A DNA stretch of 64,000 bases from Butyrivibrio sp. VCD2006 (GTDB taxonomy: Bacteria; Bacillota; Clostridia; Lachnospirales; Lachnospiraceae): contig NZ_AUIX01000016.1 in assembly GCF_000423925.1 (NCBI RefSeq), positions 84,818 to 148,817 of the forward strand. The letters are read 5' to 3'. This document shows, piece by piece, positions 26,401 to 34,145 of this stretch (position 1 is its first letter; every line of letters starts with the position of its first letter). A program made the translations under genes and the position numbers. Under the pieces are notes generated by a model, which did no database searches, had not been told where the DNA came from, and worked only from the letters and a program-made list of their open reading frames with translations.

Positions 26401-27258
26401 CCCTACCTTCTTTATATTATCAGAAGTTTTGCTCACACTTTTTTCAACGTCCTCAAGCATGGCAACGTATGTGGACTGTGTTACCTTAAGATCATTCTCC
26501 ATCTTGGTAAGACTTTCCTTAGTATCAACCTTCTCGAGAGAGTGAACAATTGTCTCAAGTGAGCTGATCACGGTCTGCTGATTTCCTGAATTATCGCTCT
26601 TTTCATCCTTAATCTGCTCAATAATCTCAGTTACATCGGCTCCTGATTTGTCGCAGCTTTTCTTGATATCATTAAGTGCATTGGTTATCTGGGCAAAATC
26701 CGCCTTATCCTTGTCAGGATCAAGATCGCCACCCTTATCCATGCTTTCCTGCAATTTTTTTATCTGGGAATTTGTATCAGAGATTTCTGAATGAATAGAA
26801 TCAAGCTCTTTATCAAGCCCGCTGATTTTTTCAACTACCTGCGTAGAATTATTATTTATATCTTTTTGAGAAGCTAATGTCTTTTCACTTTCGATAACTT
26901 TCTGAGTCTCCAGAGTTTTCTGAGTTTCAATCGTCTGCTCAGTAAGTTCTTTCTGCTCATTCTGAACGGTCTGAACCTCCTTCACAATATCCTGGCTCTC
27001 AGTCACTACCTTATCAAGCTTTTCAAGATAATTAGCTACCTCATTTAACTGATCGCTGGCTTTTTTCTGAACTCCCAGCGAATCTCTTCGAACTACCTCC
27101 TGAGCAGCATCAGCACTTATCGCCGGCGTCGTCACATAGACGAATCCACCGCATAAAAGTGATGTTGCCACAACACCGGAAGCAAGCACAAGTGTGTCAT
27201 GTCTCTTGAGCTTCTTTAACAGCTCTTTCATCGAGTTACTTTGTTTAATTGGTCTCAT
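23401..27258 (-). CDS. Giant membrane-anchored coiled-coil protein with VDGKV heptad repeats
   Basis: A 1285-residue protein not assigned to a known family. A short basic start leads into one hydrophobic segment (about residues 22-40, VLASGVVATSLLCGGFV), so the bulk is probably outside. Residues 45-390 are Lys/Glu/Gln-rich coiled coil. Residues about 390-925 are 7-residue units, VDGKVDS/VDGKVAT/VDKKIGT, with Val or Ile at a and d-like positions. Then comes a compact Cys/His domain (about 945-1125: YHQHTNSCY, YYLCMVCKEGF, HTHET) and an acidic Glu/Gln/Asp tail (1156-1285). It may be a fibre or stalk. ATG at 27258 follows AAAGGCGG; ATG at 27279 lacks a site. Confidence 0.8.
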   Translation of the reverse strand: MRPIKQSNSMKELLKKLKRHDTLVLASGVVATSLLCGGFVYVTTPAISADAAQEVVRRDSLGVQKKASDQLNEVANYLEKLDKVVTESQDIVKEVQTVQNEQKELTEQTIETQKTLETQKVIESEKTLASQKDINNNSTQVVEKISGLDKELDSIHSEISDTNSQIKKLQESMDKGGDLDPDKDKADFAQITNALNDIKKSCDKSGADVTEIIEQIKDEKSDNSGNQQTVISSLETIVHSLEKVDTKESLTKMENDLKVTQSTYVAMLEDVEKSVSKTSDNIKKVGDKVGKVADSVSDVEKEIDGIRSSQEHTDNKLDTIGTEVGTVKGGVESIGNTVGNVQGQVGVVQGQLESVQGQVESLDKDIETVNGKVESVQGQVEMTNDRVSSVGDKVDSVENRVNLVGDQVNSVGDQVDSVEGKVANVDGKVATVDGKIDSVDGKVDSVTGKVDTVDGKVDSVDGKVDSVDGKVATVDSKVDTVDGKVDSVDGKVDSVDGKVDSVDGKVAAVDGKVDSVDGKVAAVDGKVDSVDGKVAAVDGKVDSVDGKVAAVDGKVDTVNGKVTDVDGKVDSVDGKVSIVNGKVETVDGKVSAVDGKVDSVGDRVESVGDQVESVGDQIESVQGNVGTVDEHVGSVSGKVDTVKGQVNSVKDKVDSVDDHIDSVEDLIDSVKTQIGTVIGQIKNVDDKVGTVDKKVGNVDGKLTNVDGKIGTVDGKVTGVDKKIGTVEGRISNVEKKIGTVDSKVSTVDGKVATVDNKVTAVDGKVATVDNKVTAVDGKVTTVDGKIGTVDKKIGTVDGKVGTVDKKVGTVDSKVATVDNKVATVDGKVTTVDGKIGNVDKKIGTVDSKVGTVDTKVGNVDKKIGTVDTKIGNVDTKIGSVDTKIGSVDTKIGSVDKKVGGVDTRIISVDKKIGTVQGELSGVRTKLNETDAKIDSISGQLQQVFQCSDSNRKKLASILSELCGYKADKDATFDELIEAVKLIPAHVINSGNVVYEHHYHKDVNGKQVKDKSTQKGGCFTEPIYHQHTNSCYSQKAIYTYVPEFRESVHYSRTGEQTFYYLCMVCKEGFTDKNHTHETTDINVAAASKSYVTRTEPYLSCVKTDKTVDAWAPGCGYSEGDIMTATITYPKVFTKSNKTKLNSLNTSMMSKSKGVTVNEELFSFDVFQDETYNEDDWGEEDYYDAAEENQPQESQPVEGEQENAGQETPAPAAEETSQDQPEENTQENNNTEQSQEDVNQTEEKTPDVDQTDAQSNDDQNAEEQVQEDQPLQEQVPEDSSNDVNSEG
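25601..25768. repeat. Four identical 42-bp tandem repeats inside the coiled-coil gene
   Basis: Copies start at 25601, 25643, 25685 and 25727 with no base differences. Each encodes two heptads (KVDSVDGKVAAVDG in frame). Surrounding heptads are similar but diverged, so this block is a recent expansion. Confidence 0.9.
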
Positions 27259-27383
27259 AAATAAAAAACCGCCTTTCATAAAACTTTAGGAAAAAATGGA
27301 AATCGTCACGGAGAAACTCCGGAAACTGTGCCGGCTGACTGCCGACAAGTTGAGACTATATCACACCCAAAATTTTATGACAA
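27259..27383 (-). promoter_or_regulatory. Promoter and structured leader of the coiled-coil gene
   Basis: On the minus strand TTGTCA (27378-27383), a 17-base spacer and TATAGT (27355-27360) form a promoter. The leader then has two adjacent GC-rich hairpins: GTCGGC-AGTCA-GCCGGC and CCGGAG-TTT-CTCCG, between about 27306 and 27346. They stand out against A/T-rich surroundings. No known riboswitch consensus was recognised. Confidence 0.65.
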
Positions 27384-27420
27384 GACGTTTTTTCAAATTC
27401 AAGAAAGCCTTAAAACTCCC

Positions 27421-28509
27421 TTAAGAATTCCTTAAGATTTCATCCTCGATATCTTCATAGCAGACCACCAGATTTCTTCCGTGTTCCTTGGCATAGTAAA
27501 GTGCCTGATCCGCTTTATTTATAGCATCGTGGTAGTTACCACCCTCATATTTGCTGACTCCTACTGAGATTGTGACAGGGGTCACGTCGTTTTCCGCAGC
27601 TTCCACTGCACTTCTGATGTGCTCAGCTATGTTAAGACCCACATCTAAAGCGGTTCCCATCAAAAGAACAACAAATTCCTCTCCGCCCCATCTGATAATC
27701 AGATCGGTAGAACGGATATGTTTTTTAATCTGATCAGATACAAAAACAAGAATTTTGTCGCCGCCCTCATGTCCATAGGTATCGTTAACTCTTTTGAATT
27801 TATCGATATCCACCATCAAAATCGATGCATCCTTTATATGCCCAACTTCAAGCTTCTCACCATCAGCAGAGACTATCTCCTCAAGCTTATTGCGGTTGAA
27901 AACCTCAGTCAGAGGGTCCGTAACCGAATTCTTTTCAATTTCCTTTTTTATCAGATAATGGTCGGCATACGAATTTTCAAGGATCATCATAATGAGAATA
28001 ACGCCAATATAAAGTGGAAATGCCAACGCTATCATCATGTCAAAATGTTCATAATGTATGAATAGGTTTGAAACAATGATATTAAGGAAAAGAAAGGCGT
28101 GCATTACTATGTGGTACCTTACAGGCATGGCCAGTCCCACACACAAAAATCCAAAGTGCATTATAATAAAGCCTTCACGCGCAAAGTCTCTGTTTGGAAG
28201 AAACCAGATAGCCCAGATAGTCGCCCACATTGCGCAGTGCGGCATCATATAATACAGAAGGCTTCCGCACTTATAGTCCTTAACCTTAGGGTTAATAAGA
28301 ACAAAAAGAAGAATCGGCACCATGATTGAAATGCGCGGTATAAGCGTCTCGTTAGCAAACCTTCCAAAGATAATGCAGTCCGAGATAAAATAGAAGACCT
28401 CTAAAAGTCCTGTGGCTATCGCCGCAAGCGCCGCAACTTTTCTATAATATTCAAACTTTGACTGGTAAAAAGTATTAAGTTCATCATTAGGTATTTTTCG
28501 CTGAATCAT
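27421..28509 (-). CDS. Membrane diguanylate cyclase (GGDEF)
   Basis: A 362-residue protein that makes c-di-GMP. Five or six membrane helices (about residues 25-180) form a membrane sensor of no recognised family; the GGDEF domain follows with NSVTDPLTEVFNRNKLEEI, DIDKFKRVNDTYGHEGGDK and active-site RWGGEEF. The catalytic GGEEF form is intact and there is no obvious RxxD inhibitory site directly before it. No phosphodiesterase neighbour. The ribosome site before the ATG at 28509 is weak. Confidence 0.9.
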   Translation of the reverse strand: MIQRKIPNDELNTFYQSKFEYYRKVAALAAIATGLLEVFYFISDCIIFGRFANETLIPRISIMVPILLFVLINPKVKDYKCGSLLYYMMPHCAMWATIWAIWFLPNRDFAREGFIIMHFGFLCVGLAMPVRYHIVMHAFLFLNIIVSNLFIHYEHFDMMIALAFPLYIGVILIMMILENSYADHYLIKKEIEKNSVTDPLTEVFNRNKLEEIVSADGEKLEVGHIKDASILMVDIDKFKRVNDTYGHEGGDKILVFVSDQIKKHIRSTDLIIRWGGEEFVVLLMGTALDVGLNIAEHIRSAVEAAENDVTPVTISVGVSKYEGGNYHDAINKADQALYYAKEHGRNLVVCYEDIEDEILRNS

Positions 28510-28639
28510 ACAATAATTTTACTAGAAATCATCGCTGCGCACAATGAAAGATGTAACACATTACCATACTAAACTTTCAAGATTTGGAAGAGAACTTAGC
28601 CGCGGCTTAGTAGCTCTCGAGTATGCGAGTTTTTTGTAC

Positions 28640-28667
28640 TTGACATATTTTTTTTGATTGATAAAAT
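28640..28667 (+). promoter_or_regulatory. Promoter of RNase P RNA
   Basis: TTGACA (28640-28645), a 16-base spacer and TAAAAT (28662-28667) place the transcript start near 28674, at the base of the RNA's closing stem. A small hairpin CTCG-AGTATG-CGAG followed by TTTTTT lies just upstream (28617-28636) and may block read-in. Confidence 0.75.
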
Positions 28668-28674
28668 GCATATG

Positions 28675-29020
28675 TATGAGCAGGACAAATGATCGCGGCC
28701 GCAAGTCCCGTAAGGGCGCGGGTGAGGAAAGTCCGGGCTTCGTAGGGCAGGATACCGGATAACGTCCGGCGGAGGTGACTCCCGGGATAGTGCAACAGAA
28801 AACAACCGCTCTTTATGAGTAAGGGTGAAAAGGCGGTGTAAGAGACCACCGTGCAGATGGTAACATCTGTAGCCATGTAAACCCTATCCGAAGCAAGACC
28901 GAAAAGAAAACTATGGGCTGGCCCGGTCCGTTTTCAGGTGGGTCGCTCGAGGCTGTCGGTAACGGCAGTCCTAGATAGATGATCATTCTCGACATAACCC
29001 GGCTTACAGGCCTGCTCATA
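28675..29020 (+). ncRNA. rnpB: RNase P RNA, bacterial class A
   Basis: About 346 nt. The 5' end TATGAGCAGG pairs with the 3' end CCTGCTCATA, closing the molecule. Signature blocks of class A RNase P RNA are present in order: GAGGAAAGTCCGGGC near 28723, AGTGCAACAGAAAACAACC near 28788, GTAAACCC near 28877, and the 3' conserved AGATAGATGAT near 28973. It is the catalytic subunit that trims tRNA 5' ends. Its boundaries are set by the terminal helix and may be off by a few bases. Confidence 0.96.
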
Positions 29021-29055
29021 TGTAAAAAAGTCTAATTGGTGCACAGAGATTGGAT

Positions 29056-29922
29056 ATGATTAAGCGTTCGAATACAGCAGCTAAGGCTCTGCTCTTCTTA
29101 TTTCTTTCATTATTATCCCCACTAAGCACACTAAGCTGTAATGCCCAGGGGCCGATGCCCTCTGAGATTGCGGAAGACATGCTCTCTCTTGATGCATTTA
29201 AAACTCCCAAAAATGAAACAGGTACCAAAACAGAAAATGATGTGATCCGCACTGCATTTAACGTCAGGCCGTCCACCGTTCAGATTCAGGTTGGCAGAGA
29301 GTACGGAGCAGGAAATATTGTTTCCATAAAAAGTGACAAAATACTTATACTGACTGCAGAGCATGTGGTTAAAAACTGGGATGATACCGGGAGTAATTAT
29401 GTAATTTTCTTTAATGGGAAGGTGGCACTTGATGCCAGACTTGAAGTAAAGGATCCAGATTTTGACGCAGCTATAATAAGTGTAGCTACTTCTTCCATCG
29501 ATCCGTATGATCTTATAAGCTTAAGAGAAATTTCTATAGATTATCAGGCTTTTAATACTTTTGAAAAAGAAAAAAAACAGACCGCAATTGCCCTCGATTC
29601 AGAGCACATAGTAAACGCCAAGGAATTGCAAAGCTATGACTACTACGGAACTAACTCCGGAATCGCCGGCAAATATATTTACGGTTCTGTTATTAATCCG
29701 GACATTATGGTAACCGATTACGGCTACAAAATGATCTATATAAAAATGAATGCCCACAGCGGAATGTCTGGCGGCGGAGTCTTCGATATTTTCGGGAACT
29801 ACGTCGGAATTCTTGTGGGCGGTTCAGATAAGGGTGAGACTGTTGCAGTTCGTCTCACCGATATCCAACATATGTTATCAAACCTTGAAACAGCTTCCTC
29901 CAACGAATTCTCTGGAGAGTGA
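29056..29922 (+). CDS. Secreted trypsin-like serine protease
   Basis: A 288-residue S1-fold protease. An N-terminal hydrophobic segment ends at SPLSTLSC, which may be a lipobox. The catalytic triad can be read: His in LTAEHVV, Asp in PDFDAAII, and Ser in HSGMSGGGVFD (GxSGG-like). It lacks a PDZ domain, so it is not a full HtrA. It starts 35 bases after rnpB with no clear terminator between, so it may be read from the rnpB promoter. ATG at 29056 is preferred to TTG at 29050; the ribosome site is weak. Its last 45 bases overlap the end of the convergent kinase gene. Confidence 0.85.
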   Translation: MIKRSNTAAKALLFLFLSLLSPLSTLSCNAQGPMPSEIAEDMLSLDAFKTPKNETGTKTENDVIRTAFNVRPSTVQIQVGREYGAGNIVSIKSDKILILTAEHVVKNWDDTGSNYVIFFNGKVALDARLEVKDPDFDAAIISVATSSIDPYDLISLREISIDYQAFNTFEKEKKQTAIALDSEHIVNAKELQSYDYYGTNSGIAGKYIYGSVINPDIMVTDYGYKMIYIKMNAHSGMSGGGVFDIFGNYVGILVGGSDKGETVAVRLTDIQHMLSNLETASSNEFSGE

Positions 29923-31530
29923 ATTCTTAGGCAAAGTCTGTGAATCTACTGCAACAAAATAGTCCAGGAATTTAAGGAGGCGCTTTGCCTCAAAATATTC
30001 CGGCTCGTCTTTTTTAATCGCAAAAAGCAGCGGCTCTGCATACTGTTTCAAAACTGCAAGCTCATAAATCTGTGCAGAGTTAAACATCTCGTCAGCATCT
30101 TCCTGATATGGGAATATATTAAGGTGCTCTCCTCTTCTTACAGAATCCCACATTGCAATTGTATGCTTGGCACTGGCTCCTCTTGTCCTTGCATCTCTGA
30201 CAATACGTCTAAGAAGTCTGCCGTCTGTCGTAGGTATTCTGTTGTGTCCGTCAATATTAAGTGTTGTAAGAGCACTTATGTATATCTTGAACTTGGACTC
30301 TGCGGGAAGTGCATAGCTCATCTTCTCATTAAGACCGTGGATTCCCTCGATAACGAGAACATCTCCGGGTTTTAGCTGAATAAAATTGCCATTCATCTCC
30401 CTCTTGCCTGTAACGAAGTTGAACTCAGGCATCTCAATCCTCTTACCCTCAAGAAGATCCATCATATCCTTGTTAAACCGCTCAACATCAAGAGCCTCAA
30501 GGCACTCAAAATTATAGCTGCCATCCTCATTAAGCGGTGTATCCTCACGATTAACAAAGTAGTTGTCAAGACTGATCGGATGCGGGCGAAGACCATAGGT
30601 CCGCATCTGGATTGACAGTCTGTTGGCAAAGGATGTCTTGCCTGATGAACTTGGACCTGCGATCATTACGAATTTAACATCCTTGCGCTCATAGATTTTC
30701 TGGGCTATCTCGCCGATACGTCTCTCCTGAAGTGCCTCCTGCACCAGCATGATGTCATTAAATTCACCTCTGCAAATCGCATCGTTAAGATCTCCGACTG
30801 TCTCTATTCCCATCATTTCGCCCCACTCAGTAGAACGCTGCATTTCATTAAACAGCTTCTCCCTGGGCTCAGTTTCCGTGATCTGATCCGGGTGCTTTCT
30901 TGAAGGCAGATGCAAAATGAGACCATCATGATACTTCTCAACCTTAAACCACTTCACGTATGAGGTATTAGGGAGCATATATCCGTAATAATAATCACTG
31001 AATTCATCCAGTTTATACACATTTACTTCAGAGCTTCTTCTGTAGCGGAAAAGTCTGACCTTATCCTCCATGCCCTCTTTTCTGAAAATCTCGATGGCAT
31101 CAGGTAAAGGATAACCCTTTTTAGTGATAGGAAGTGCATCGTCTACCATATCACGCATTCTCTTTTCCACATTCTCAGCAAATACTTCGGTAACCTTAAA
31201 GTCACCCTTTATGCTGCAGTAAAAACCATTGCCAATCTTATACTCAACCTTGATAAAAGCGCGCTGTTTTCCGGCAACATCGCGGACAGCCTTAATAAGC
31301 ATCATAATAGCGGTACGAGTGTAGGTGTTATTACCTATCTCATCTGCTGTAGTAATGAAGGTCAGCTTTTCATCCCTGTCCACCTTTTTCATAAGCTCGC
31401 GGATTCTGGATCCATATACAACACCCACTATCTGATTGTCATACTTGTCCTGATATTCCCTTGCTATCTCTTCAAAGGTCGTGCCTTTTGCATATTCTCT
31501 TTCTTCACCGTTTATATTCAGTTTTGGCAT
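29878..31530 (-). CDS. TGS-domain nucleoside (uridine) kinase
   Basis: A 550-residue protein: an N-terminal TGS domain (residues 1-60, MPKLNINGEEREYAKGTT), a threonyl-tRNA-synthetase-editing-like middle part (60-270), and a uridine kinase/phosphoribulokinase P-loop domain with GPSSSGKTSFANRLS and ISLDNYFVNRE. This fusion is common in clostridia and annotated as nucleoside kinase; the exact substrate is not known. It follows trmK by 37 bases. It shares 45 bases with the 3' end of the protease gene on the other strand. Confidence 0.88.
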   Translation of the reverse strand: MPKLNINGEEREYAKGTTFEEIAREYQDKYDNQIVGVVYGSRIRELMKKVDRDEKLTFITTADEIGNNTYTRTAIMMLIKAVRDVAGKQRAFIKVEYKIGNGFYCSIKGDFKVTEVFAENVEKRMRDMVDDALPITKKGYPLPDAIEIFRKEGMEDKVRLFRYRRSSEVNVYKLDEFSDYYYGYMLPNTSYVKWFKVEKYHDGLILHLPSRKHPDQITETEPREKLFNEMQRSTEWGEMMGIETVGDLNDAICRGEFNDIMLVQEALQERRIGEIAQKIYERKDVKFVMIAGPSSSGKTSFANRLSIQMRTYGLRPHPISLDNYFVNREDTPLNEDGSYNFECLEALDVERFNKDMMDLLEGKRIEMPEFNFVTGKREMNGNFIQLKPGDVLVIEGIHGLNEKMSYALPAESKFKIYISALTTLNIDGHNRIPTTDGRLLRRIVRDARTRGASAKHTIAMWDSVRRGEHLNIFPYQEDADEMFNSAQIYELAVLKQYAEPLLFAIKKDEPEYFEAKRLLKFLDYFVAVDSQTLPKNSLSREFVGGSCFKV

Positions 31531-31567
31531 ATATTATCCTCCACACAATGAAGTAATGTTCACTAAT

Positions 31568-32341
31568 TCAGTTTTGATATAAGCTAAGTGCAATTGTTAT
31601 ATCGTCAATTTTATTTATAATATCATTTCTTCTGGAAGTATGCTCATTTTCAGACAATTTTAATAAAATACCCTCACATACGCTCTTCTCATGAGTAAGG
31701 TATTCTCTCAAAACTTCATCTCTTTTTATTAGCAGGCAGGGGCCGAATCTGTCACAGATTCTGGTTGGAACATTATCCGAGATGTCAGCACCTGCGCAGT
31801 TCTTACGAATTTCATCCCGGGCCCTGTCATATGCCTCGTTGACTTCACCACCACAGACAGTTACGCAAATGGCCACATAGTATTTTCCATCCTCGAAAAT
31901 CTCTGCCTCATCCTCAATAAAAAATTTCTCCTGCCTTAAGTATTCTCTAAATCCCATAAGATCAGACTGAGGCTGCAAAACCATGCGTTTAATCCCCTTT
32001 TTCCGGGGATTTCCATCCTCAAGTATTCGCTTCATCAAAAGTCCGCCCATGCCGGCGCAGACTATTGTATCCGCCTCATTGTCTCCAAGCTTTTCCATTC
32101 CGTCGGAAAGCCTTGTCTCTATTGCATCCAAGAGACCGTATTCTTCTATATGTTCTCTCGCCCTCTCTAGCGGGCCCTCGTTTACATCCATTGCTATAGC
32201 GTGTCTGCAGATGCCTGAATTAATAAGATAAATCGGAACGAATCCATGATCCGTCCCGATATCACATACACAGTCACCTGACTTTACTAAATTTGCCACT
32301 GCTAATAGACGATTGGATAGGGAGATAGTTTTATTATTCAT
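31568..32341 (-). CDS. trmK: tRNA (adenine(22)-N1)-methyltransferase TrmK
   Basis: A 257-residue SAM-dependent methyltransferase that modifies A22 of tRNA. Motif I CDIGTDHGFVPIYLI and the family stretch VCAGMGGLLMKRIL are clear. A helical C-terminal tail is present, as usual for TrmK. It follows rpoD, the normal Firmicute order (dnaG-rpoD-trmK). The intervening gap holds a repeat whose GAGGG lies 12 bases before the ATG, the only candidate ribosome site. Confidence 0.9.
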   Translation of the reverse strand: MNNKTISLSNRLLAVANLVKSGDCVCDIGTDHGFVPIYLINSGICRHAIAMDVNEGPLERAREHIEEYGLLDAIETRLSDGMEKLGDNEADTIVCAGMGGLLMKRILEDGNPRKKGIKRMVLQPQSDLMGFREYLRQEKFFIEDEAEIFEDGKYYVAICVTVCGGEVNEAYDRARDEIRKNCAGADISDNVPTRICDRFGPCLLIKRDEVLREYLTHEKSVCEGILLKLSENEHTSRRNDIINKIDDITIALSLYQN

Positions 32342-32352
32342 GTACGCTTTTA

Positions 32353-32525
32353 ACCCTCATCCGTCACCTTCGGTGACACCGTCTTCGCTCCGCTTCGGTC
32401 CGCGCAAAGCCGACGTCCCCCGGACGTCGTGCGCCCCCCGAGGGGGAAGGCTTTAGATATTCTATCACCGTCTCCATCTGGGGAAGGCTTTAGATATTCT
32501 ATCACCGTCTCCATCTGGTGAAAGC
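32353..32525. repeat. Two-hairpin intergenic repeat, copy 2, with 37-bp tandem expansion
   Basis: The conserved end CCCTCATCCGTCACCTTCGG (32354-32373) is followed by extra inverted segments (GACGTCCCCCGGACGTC) and the CCCCC/GGGGG stem. Then GGGGAAGGCTTTAGATATTC and its continuation recur with a 37-base period: anchors at 32443, 32480 and a decayed one at 32517. It fills the 219-base rpoD-trmK gap. Confidence 0.85.
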
Positions 32526-32560
32526 TTTAGTTTTTATTTCCTTCTGTAAAAAAGGTTTTT

Positions 32561-34123
32561 TTAGTCAAGATAGTCTTTGAGCTTGCGGCTGCGGCTGGGA
32601 TGACGAAGCTTACGGAGCGCTTTTGCCTCGATCTGTCTGATACGCTCACGTGTTACGTTGAATTCCTTGCCGACTTCCTCAAGAGTTCTTGCTCTTCCGT
32701 CATCAAGTCCAAAGCGGAGTCTTAATACCTTCTGCTCACGCTCTGTAAGAGTTCCGAGAACCTCTACGAGCTGCTCCTTAAGAAGTGTAAACGCAGCAGC
32801 GTCTGCGGGAACAGGAACGTTATCATCCTGGATGAAATCACCAAGATGTGAATCTTCCTCCTCACCGATAGGAGTCTCAAGTGATACAGGCTCCTGGGAT
32901 ATCTTAAGTATCTCACGCACACGCTCTACCGGAATGCCCATTTCCTTTGCAATCTCTTCGGGTGTGGGTTCGCGGCCAAGCTCCTGCAGCAACTGTCTGC
33001 TGATACGGATGAGCTTGTTGATGGTCTCAACCATATGTACAGGAATACGAATAGTTCTGGCCTGGTCAGCTATAGCACGGGTGATAGCCTGGCGGATCCA
33101 CCATGTTGCATATGTGGAGAACTTGAATCCCTTACGGAAATCGAACTTCTCAACTGCCTTGATAAGACCAAGGTTACCTTCCTGAATAAGATCAAGGAAA
33201 AGCATACCTCTTCCGACATATCTCTTTGCGATACTTACAACAAGACGAAGGTTTGCTTCTGCAAGACGCTTCTTTGCTTCATCTCCCATGAAGGAAACGC
33301 TCTTGAGCTCCTTCATATCAAGATTCTTAACGCGCTCGTATGCTTCAGCCTCTTCCTCTTTAACATCAACCTTATCTGCACCGCCGGCTGCCATGATGCG
33401 CTCAGCCATCATTCCATCTTCCATCTGCTGTGCAAGATCGATCTCCTGCTCAGCTGTAAGGAGCGGTACCTTACCGATTTCCTTAAGGTACATGCGGACC
33501 GGATCTTCAATACTGATACCATCCGGAACTGACAGGTCGATATTTTCCATATCAACCTCTTCTTCATCGCCGAGTACCACGCCATCATCATCCGGAATAT
33601 CTACATCAACATCATCTTCCATTCTGATGATATCAATGCCTGCTGCCTCAAGCTGCTCGAGAACCTTATCAAGATTCTCCTCATCAAGATTAAGATCTCT
33701 TAAGAAATCACTGATTTCGTTATAATCAAGAGTATTCTGCTTCTTCTTACCAAGGGCGAGAAGCTCTCTTATTTTCTGTAAAAACTTCTCTCTGGTCTCC
33801 TCATCGAGCTCATCTGAACTCTGCACAGCCTTTTCCTTGGTTTCTTCCTTAGCCTTTGCAGCCTTCTTTGCAGGTGCCTTAGCCTTCTCTGCAGTCTCTT
33901 CCTTAACTGCCTTCTTTGCAGGCTCCTTCTTAGCTATTTCCTTCTTCTCAGCAGTTTTCTTTGCAGGCTCTTTTTTAGCCGCATCCTTTTTCTCTGCAGT
34001 CTTTGCTGCAGGCTTCTTAGCAGAAGTCTTCTTCTCTTCAGTCTTCTTGTCTGCAGCCTTAGCTGTCTCCTTCTTTACCTTTTCTTCCTTGGCTGCCTTT
34101 GTTGTAACTTTTTTCTCTGCCAC
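32561..34123 (-). CDS. rpoD: Primary RNA polymerase sigma factor (RpoD/SigA)
   Basis: A 520-residue housekeeping sigma factor. Region 1.2 ([11 protein letters not shown]), 2.3-2.4 ([20 protein letters not shown]), 3 and 4.2 ([19 protein letters not shown]) are all conserved. The first 100 residues are unusual: a Lys/Ala/Glu-rich tract with units like [14 protein letters not shown], resembling histone-H1-type tails. Firmicute SigA is typically about 370-380 residues, so this extension explains most of the extra length. In the macromolecular-synthesis order dgt-dnaG-rpoD. Confidence 0.97.
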   Translation of the reverse strand: MAEKKVTTKAAKEEKVKKETAKAADKKTEEKKTSAKKPAAKTAEKKDAAKKEPAKKTAEKKEIAKKEPAKKAVKEETAEKAKAPAKKAAKAKEETKEKAVQSSDELDEETREKFLQKIRELLALGKKKQNTLDYNEISDFLRDLNLDEENLDKVLEQLEAAGIDIIRMEDDVDVDIPDDDGVVLGDEEEVDMENIDLSVPDGISIEDPVRMYLKEIGKVPLLTAEQEIDLAQQMEDGMMAERIMAAGGADKVDVKEEEAEAYERVKNLDMKELKSVSFMGDEAKKRLAEANLRLVVSIAKRYVGRGMLFLDLIQEGNLGLIKAVEKFDFRKGFKFSTYATWWIRQAITRAIADQARTIRIPVHMVETINKLIRISRQLLQELGREPTPEEIAKEMGIPVERVREILKISQEPVSLETPIGEEEDSHLGDFIQDDNVPVPADAAAFTLLKEQLVEVLGTLTEREQKVLRLRFGLDDGRARTLEEVGKEFNVTRERIRQIEAKALRKLRHPSRSRKLKDYLD

Positions 34124-34145
34124 TTTCTACCTTCCTTTCAGTATC

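Noticed and set aside
28596..29276. Several overlapping minus-strand reading frames over the RNase P RNA region
   Set aside because: They lie across a clear structured RNA gene with its own promoter, have no ribosome sites, and encode no recognisable protein.
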